The position numbers and the translations under genes are program-made. A model generated the notes under the pieces. The model worked only from the letters and a program-made list of their open reading frames with translations. It was not told where the DNA came from and ran no database searches. From Kushneria indalinina DSM 14324 (GTDB lineage Bacteria; Pseudomonadota; Gammaproteobacteria; Pseudomonadales; Halomonadaceae): a DNA stretch of 64,000 nucleotides. Positions 59,243 to 64,000 of the stretch are shown piece by piece. The stretch lies in the NCBI RefSeq assembly GCF_003385845.1, contig NZ_QRDJ01000006.1:248001-312000 (forward strand), in the 5' to 3' direction. Numbering within the stretch: the stretch's first letter is position 1; each line of letters starts with the position of its first letter.

Positions 59243-61474
59243 TTGAGTAGTGAAATCATTAAGGTACCCGACATCGGGGGCAGCGAGGGCGTCGAGATCA
59301 TCGAGATCTCCGTCCAGGCCGGCGATACGATCGACGCCGAAGACACCATGATTGTGCTGGAATCGGACAAGGCCAGCATGGACATCCCCGCACCGAAGGC
59401 CGGCAAGGTCAAAAAGGTGCTGGTCAGCGAAGGGGACAAGGTGTCCGAAGGTGACGACATTCTCGAGCTTGAAGCCGAGGATGAAGGAAGCGACGGCGAC
59501 GCTGACGACAGCGATGACGAGGCAGATGAGAGCGACGATGAGCAGTCGTCGGTCAAGGACAGTCGTAACGCCGAGCATCTCGAGGAAGAGGCCGAAGCCG
59601 ACGAATCCGATGTTGAAGACGACGACAAGCCGAAAAAGTCCTCCGGGAACAAGGGCGGCAAGCGCACGGTAGAAGTTCGCGTACCGGACATTGGCGGCAG
59701 CGAAAACGTCGAAATCATTGAAATCGCGGTCAGCGAAGGCGATGAGATCAGTGAGGAAGACGCGCTGATTACCCTTGAGTCCGACAAGGCCTCGATGGAT
59801 GTCCCCAGCCCCTATAGCGGCAAGCTGGTCTCTCTTGAGCTCAAGGAAGGCGATACCGTCTCCGAGGGCGACCTGATCGGCACCATGGAAATCGCCGGTG
59901 AAGGCGATGACGAAGGCGCCGACGACGATACCTCCGACGACGCTTCCGATGATGACAGCGGCGATGGCGCCGATCATGAGGAAGAAGCCGACGCCATTGG
60001 TGACGGCGAGGATGATGTCGAGGAGAGCGACAGCGAAGGCGGGCGTCAGGAGCTGCGCGTTCCCGATATTGGCGGCAGTGAAAATGTCGAGATCATCGAG
60101 GTGCCGGTCAGCGAAGGCGATGAGATCAACGAGGAAGATGCGCTGATCACGCTGGAGTCCGACAAGGCCTCCATGGATATCCCCAGCCCCTTCAAGGGCA
60201 AGGTCGTGGAAGTCAGCGTCAAGGAAGGCGATACCGTTTCCGAAGGCGATCTGATCGGCTATATCGAAGTGGCCGGCAGCAAACCGAAGAACGAGGGTTC
60301 GGCCAAAAAGTCTTCCAGTGACAAGTCCGACTCGAAGAAAAAGTCCGAGGATTCGGCTAAAAAATCCTCGGATGGCAAGCCTGAATCGAAAAAGTCCGAA
60401 TCAAAAGGCAAGTCCGGTGGCGGTTCGAAAGACGCCAAAAAGCAGGATGTACCGGATAGCGAAGCGCAGAAGGACGAGGGGGACTATGGCGGTGAGCCGG
60501 GCCCCGAGGCGCGTCGCAACCAGGGTGGAAGCACTTCCGGCAGCAGTGTTCACGCCGGTCCTGCCGTTCGTCTGATGGCGCGTGAACTGGGTGTGGATCT
60601 TGCCGAGGTCAAGGCAAGCGGTCCGAAAGGGCGCGTGCTGAAAGAAGACGTGGACGGCTTCGTCAAGCAGGTCATGAGCGATCGCAAAAAGGGTGGTGGT
60701 GCATCCGCTCAGCCGTCTGCGCAGGCGCAGGGGGGTGCCGGTATTCCGCCCATCCCGGCGATCGATTTCAGCCAGTTCGGCGAGATCGAAGAAAAGCCCA
60801 TGGGCCGGCTGATGAAGGCCGGGGCGACCAACCTGCATCGCAGCTGGCTCAACGTGCCGCACGTGACCCAGTTTGATGAGGCTGACATCACCGAGCTCGA
60901 GAACTTCCGCAAGGCGATGAAGGACGAGGCGGCTCAGCAGGGTGCGAAGCTCACGCCGCTGCCGTTCATGATCAAGGCCGCAGCGCATGCGCTGGCGAAG
61001 TATCCGCAGTTCAATGTCTCGCTGCATCCGGATGGCGACAAGCTGATCCAGAAAAAGTACTTCAACATTGGCGTGGCGGTGGATACGCCCAACGGCCTGA
61101 TGGTGCCGGTGATTCGCAACGTGGATCAAAAGGGCATTGTCGAGCTGGCCAAGGAAGTGATCGATCTCGCCGGACGCGCTCAGGAAGGCAAGCTCAAGCG
61201 TGAGGAGATGCAGGGCGGCTGCTTCACCATTTCGAGTCTCGGCTCGATTGGCGGCACGGCCTTCACGCCCATCGTCAATGCGCCTGAAGTGGCCATCCTC
61301 GGTGTCTCGAAATCGCAGATGAAGCCGGTATGGAACGGCAGCGAGTTCAAGCCGCGGCTGATGTGTCCGCTGTCGCTGTCCTATGACCACCGTGCCGTTA
61401 ACGGTGCCGATGCGGCACGCTTTACGGCGTATCTGGCAGCGATCCTGACAGACATCCGTCGACTGACCATGTAA
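59243..61474 (+). CDS. aceF: Pyruvate dehydrogenase E2 (dihydrolipoamide acetyltransferase), three lipoyl domains
   Basis: A 743-residue E2 core. Three lipoyl domains carry the lysines K43, K182 and K308, each in ESDKASM. A peripheral subunit-binding domain (VRLMARELGVDLAEVKASGPKGRVLKEDV) lies near residues 445-480 and the catalytic domain has YDHRAVNGADAARF at the end. The start is TTG with AAGGAG 7 bases before it; a GTG six codons upstream precedes the ribosome site. Linkers are very acidic (residues about 80-135 and 220-265), and a Lys/Ser-rich linker spans 337-420. No lpd gene follows. Confidence 0.96.
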   Translation: MSSEIIKVPDIGGSEGVEIIEISVQAGDTIDAEDTMIVLESDKASMDIPAPKAGKVKKVLVSEGDKVSEGDDILELEAEDEGSDGDADDSDDEADESDDEQSSVKDSRNAEHLEEEAEADESDVEDDDKPKKSSGNKGGKRTVEVRVPDIGGSENVEIIEIAVSEGDEISEEDALITLESDKASMDVPSPYSGKLVSLELKEGDTVSEGDLIGTMEIAGEGDDEGADDDTSDDASDDDSGDGADHEEEADAIGDGEDDVEESDSEGGRQELRVPDIGGSENVEIIEVPVSEGDEINEEDALITLESDKASMDIPSPFKGKVVEVSVKEGDTVSEGDLIGYIEVAGSKPKNEGSAKKSSSDKSDSKKKSEDSAKKSSDGKPESKKSESKGKSGGGSKDAKKQDVPDSEAQKDEGDYGGEPGPEARRNQGGSTSGSSVHAGPAVRLMARELGVDLAEVKASGPKGRVLKEDVDGFVKQVMSDRKKGGGASAQPSAQAQGGAGIPPIPAIDFSQFGEIEEKPMGRLMKAGATNLHRSWLNVPHVTQFDEADITELENFRKAMKDEAAQQGAKLTPLPFMIKAAAHALAKYPQFNVSLHPDGDKLIQKKYFNIGVAVDTPNGLMVPVIRNVDQKGIVELAKEVIDLAGRAQEGKLKREEMQGGCFTISSLGSIGGTAFTPIVNAPEVAILGVSKSQMKPVWNGSEFKPRLMCPLSLSYDHRAVNGADAARFTAYLAAILTDIRRLTM

Positions 61475-61492
61475 CGGTTGGCAGTGTCCCAG

Positions 61493-61519
61493 GGCGGCTC
61501 TTCGGAGCCGCCTTTTTTT
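61493..61519 (+). terminator. Terminator of aceEF
   Basis: An 8-bp stem GGCGGCTC / GAGCCGCC with a TTCG tetraloop and a T7 run. Confidence 0.95.
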
Positions 61520-61694
61520 GTAGGTGCGTTACGGCCAGGCGTCGTCAATATGTCGCAGAGCTGTCGACTTCGCTTGTGCCCGTATGGCGCCTGTCGTTAT
61601 TGTTGCGTTTTATCGTCAGGCGGCCCGCCAATGACTGTTGTCTGATGGTGGCGCCGGCCCGGATCATGAGTCATTTATTGAGGAGCGGTTTTTC

Positions 61695-62351
61695 ATGCGT
61701 TTGATCCTGTTGGGAGCCCCTGGTGCGGGTAAGGGGACGCAGGCCCGATTCATCTGCGAGCGCTTCGATATCGTCCAGATTTCGACCGGCGATATGCTGC
61801 GGGCAGCCGTCAAGGAAGGCAATGAACTGGGCCAGAGGGTCAAGGAGGTCATGTCTGCCGGTCAACTCGTCTCCGATGACCTGATTATCGAGCTGGTCAA
61901 GGAGCGCATCGCTCAGCCCGATTGCGCCAACGGCTTTTTGTTTGACGGCTTTCCTCGCACGATTGTGCAGGCCGATGCGCTAAAGGAGGCCGGGATTGAT
62001 CTCGATCACGTGCTTGAAATTCATGTGGCCGATGAAGAGATCATCAACCGCCTCTCCGGGCGCCGCGTTCATCCGGGGTCGGGGCGCATCTATCATGTCG
62101 ACAACCATCCGCCGCTCGAGGTCGATATCGACAATGAAACCGGTGAGGCACTGATTCAGCGTGAGGATGATCGTGAAGAGACCGTGCGTCATCGTCTGGA
62201 GGTCTATCATGACCAGACCGAGCCGCTGATCGCCTACTATCAGGAGTGGCAGCAGCAGGCACCGCAACAGGCACCGGCCTTCCATCGGGTCGAGGGTGTT
62301 GGCAGTGTCGAGGATATTCGCGCTCGGGTCGTCGAAGCACTCAGCTCCTGA
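61695..62351 (+). CDS. adk: Adenylate kinase
   Basis: A 218-residue P-loop kinase that interconverts ATP+AMP and 2 ADP. The Walker A is [10 protein letters not shown] (residues 7-16), the AMP-binding region is [26 protein letters not shown] is the LID-hinge motif, and [15 protein letters not shown] starts the LID. The start has GAGGAGCGG about 9 bases before it. It is an independent transcription unit flanked by two strong terminators. Confidence 0.98.
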   Translation: MRLILLGAPGAGKGTQARFICERFDIVQISTGDMLRAAVKEGNELGQRVKEVMSAGQLVSDDLIIELVKERIAQPDCANGFLFDGFPRTIVQADALKEAGIDLDHVLEIHVADEEIINRLSGRRVHPGSGRIYHVDNHPPLEVDIDNETGEALIQREDDREETVRHRLEVYHDQTEPLIAYYQEWQQQAPQQAPAFHRVEGVGSVEDIRARVVEALSS

Positions 62352-62372
62352 CATGGCATCATGATGTTTTCT

Positions 62373-62405
62373 GAAAAACCGCACGCCTTAGGGCGTGCGG
62401 TTTTT
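62373..62405 (+). terminator. Terminator of adk
   Basis: A 14-bp stem AAAAACCGCACGCC / GGCGTGCGGTTTTT with TTAG loop and a T6 run. Confidence 0.95.
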
Positions 62406-62581
62406 TCATGTCCGAATTTTCCTTTGTTACTGTGCAGTTACGCCTATTTTTTCCCGCCGCTGCGGAATGGTTGGCCGGGCATGGTGTCTCTTTAACGGCA
62501 GTGTCATGATGCGCTGCTTCCATGGCCTGCACCTTTGTGCAATGACATGGATTGCCTTTAAAACGCAGGCTTGAAAGCGTT

Positions 62582-62612
62582 TTGGACGGGCGTTGCAATA
62601 CCTACGTATAAT
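62582..62612 (+). promoter_or_regulatory. Possible sigma-70 promoter of tsaB
   Basis: A perfect TATAAT at 62607-62612 with a weak -35 (TTGGAC at 62582-62587, 19-base spacer) and GCCGCC just after. It lies 35 bases before tsaB, giving a short leader. Confidence 0.45.
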
Positions 62613-62646
62613 GCCGCCTCATTCCCGACTCTGACGTAGCGAGACC

Positions 62647-63330
62647 ATGACTAGCCTGCTGGCCCTTGATGCTTCTTCTTCTGCCTGCTCCGTAGCCCTC
62701 TGGATGGACGGTAATGTGATCGGCAGGGTAGAGCATGCCCCGCGCGGTCATACCCGCCGTCTCATGCCCATGATCGATGCGCTGCTGGATGAGGCCGATA
62801 TTGCCCGGACCTCGCTGGATGCGATCGCCTATGGCCATGGCCCCGGCTCCTTTACCGGTATACGCATTGCAGCAGGCGTTGCACAGGGGATCGCCTACGG
62901 GCTGGAGCGGCCGCTACTGGGCATCTCTACACTGCGGGCGCTGGCGCAGGGCGCCTGGCAGCGTGACGGCGCCAGCCTTGTCATGCCGGCACTGGATGCG
63001 CGTCTGGGCGAGCTCTATGTCGCGCTGTATCAGGCCGAGCAGGGGCGTCTGGAAGCCGTGATGGCCGATGGTGTGGTGGCACCCGAGGCGCTGGTGCTGC
63101 CGTCATGTCAGCCCGGGTCGATCACCATGATCGGCAGCGGCGTCACCCTGCTGGACAGGCTGCCATCCGGAATTCAGGAATACGTGGGTACAACGCTTGA
63201 GGATCGCGAGCCCGAGGCCTGCGACATTGTGCAACTGGCCGCCATGGATTTTGCCTCGGGGCTGATCACCAGCCCCCAGCAAGCCCTTCCCATTTATCTG
63301 CGTGATCAGGTTGTTTCCAGCAAGCGTTAA
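62647..63330 (+). CDS. tsaB: tRNA threonylcarbamoyladenosine biosynthesis protein TsaB (YeaZ)
   Basis: A 227-residue ASKHA-fold subunit of the TsaBDE complex that makes t6A37. LLALDASSSACSVALW, VEHAPRGHTRRLMPMIDALL, and AIAYGHGPGSFTGIRIAAGVAQGIAYG (cited in part) are conserved TsaB blocks. It precedes uppP by 11 bases and both are probably transcribed together. TrmO, encoded in the same window, modifies the same nucleotide further. Confidence 0.96.
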   Translation: MTSLLALDASSSACSVALWMDGNVIGRVEHAPRGHTRRLMPMIDALLDEADIARTSLDAIAYGHGPGSFTGIRIAAGVAQGIAYGLERPLLGISTLRALAQGAWQRDGASLVMPALDARLGELYVALYQAEQGRLEAVMADGVVAPEALVLPSCQPGSITMIGSGVTLLDRLPSGIQEYVGTTLEDREPEACDIVQLAAMDFASGLITSPQQALPIYLRDQVVSSKR

Positions 63331-63341
63331 GGATGCCTTTT

Positions 63342-64000
63342 ATGGATTGGTTACATGTGGTGGTGCTCTCCTTTATTCAGGGGATCTCCGAATTTCTGCC
63401 GGTGTCGTCATCGGCGCACCTGATTCTGCCATCACAGCTGTTTGGCTGGCCCGACCAGGGGCTGGCATTCGATGTTGCCGTCCATGTCGGCACCCTTCTG
63501 GCCGTTGTCATGGCCTTTCGCGAAGATGTCGTCGCTATCGTGAAGGGCTGGTGCGCGCAGGTGTTCAAGCGGCGCCCGAGCGAGGAGGGGCATATTGGCT
63601 GGGCCGTGATTGTCGCCACACTGCCAGCGGGTATTCTGGGATTTCTCGGTGATGACTACATCAGCATTTATGCGCGCTCCGGGCTGGTGATCGCCACCAC
63701 TACCATCGTGTTTGGTCTGGTGCTGTGGTGGGCGGACGTCAAGGGCATCAGAAAGCTTGTCATGTCACAAATGACGCTTAAAAATGCGCTGCTGATGGGC
63801 TTTGCACAGGCGCTGGCCCTGATTCCGGGCACGTCGCGTTCGGGCATTACCATCACGGCGGCGCTGCTGTTGGGCTATACCCGTCAGACGGCGGCCCGCT
63901 TCTCCTTTCTGATGTCGATCCCGCTGATTCTGGCGGCGGGCACCTTCAAGGGTATCGAGCTTGCCCAGACTGGTGCCGATGCCCACTGGCTGCCCATACT
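63342..64000 (+). CDS. uppP: Undecaprenyl-diphosphatase UppP/BacA, cut by the window edge
   Basis: The first 219 residues of a multi-spanning membrane phosphatase that recycles undecaprenyl pyrophosphate for peptidoglycan synthesis. GISEFLPVSSSAHLIL (residues 14-29) and PGTSRSGITIT are the catalytic motifs of the BacA family. MDWLHVVVLSFIQ is the standard N-terminus; an ATG 9 bases earlier abuts the AAGG ribosome site and is rejected. The C-terminus lies beyond the window. Confidence 0.97.
   Translation, partial: MDWLHVVVLSFIQGISEFLPVSSSAHLILPSQLFGWPDQGLAFDVAVHVGTLLAVVMAFREDVVAIVKGWCAQVFKRRPSEEGHIGWAVIVATLPAGILGFLGDDYISIYARSGLVIATTTIVFGLVLWWADVKGIRKLVMSQMTLKNALLMGFAQALALIPGTSRSGITITAALLLGYTRQTAARFSFLMSIPLILAAGTFKGIELAQTGADAHWLPI

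Overview
The window is a GC-rich, densely packed stretch of a gammaproteobacterial chromosome. The gene content points to a moderately halophilic member of the Halomonadaceae (Halomonas/Kushneria/Chromohalobacter-like). Pointers are the dapA-bamC-purC order, the cytochrome bo3 operon, a complete pqqABCDE operon, and very acidic linkers in the pyruvate dehydrogenase E2. The family placement is inference from gene content and order only. I see no insertion sequence, prophage, integrase, CRISPR array or rRNA gene, so this reads as core chromosome with a few accessory modules.

Layout: 0-4.7 kb holds the end of an SDR oxidoreductase, a TetR repressor coupled to a Bcr/CflA efflux pump, a YghU-type glutathione transferase and a HemY-type protoporphyrinogen oxidase. 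4.7-8.3 kb is a PhnD-PhnC-PhnE-PhnE phosphonate/phosphite-type ABC importer behind a repeat array that looks like a PHO box. 8.5-11.8 kb holds a dicarboxylate/glutamate symporter, SolA and RlmA, overlapping end to start. 11.9-16.0 kb (minus) is cyoABCD with all junctions overlapping. 16.2-21.4 kb has a nucleoside deaminase, NdpA/YejK, a small exported protein, a SYLF lipoprotein, YebC and DbpA.

21.5-25.5 kb holds a RIO-type kinase converging on a three-gene minus-strand operon: DUF4142 exported protein, H-NOX heme sensor, and a GAF-like/GGDEF/EAL enzyme. This is the most interesting regulatory module, because it would connect NO or redox sensing to c-di-GMP breakdown. 25.7-33 kb holds a GNAT acetyltransferase, a DUF3817 protein, an AraC regulator divergent from an alcohol dehydrogenase, TadA, and a second coupled c-di-GMP pair: MltF lytic transglycosylase followed by a multi-spanning GGDEF protein.

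33-40 kb holds PurL, two small minus-strand genes and RadD. 40.1-43.3 kb is the PQQ operon, with probable TTG starts at three of its genes. 43.4-46.7 kb holds ScpA, ScpB, RluB and three identical tRNA-Lys genes. 46.8-54.8 kb holds BepA, a TusA-like protein, a PerM-like permease, Bcp, DapA, BamC, a YycJ-like hydrolase, PurC and TrmO. 55-64 kb holds a small membrane protein, AmpD, AceE, AceF (three lipoyl domains), adenylate kinase, TsaB and the start of UppP.

Functionally the window is mostly housekeeping: purine and lysine/peptidoglycan precursor synthesis, cell-wall recycling, outer-membrane assembly, tRNA and rRNA modification, respiration and pyruvate oxidation. Superimposed on this are signalling units whose gene overlaps suggest translational coupling. 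All functional calls are from reading motifs and family resemblance by eye; no database search was run.
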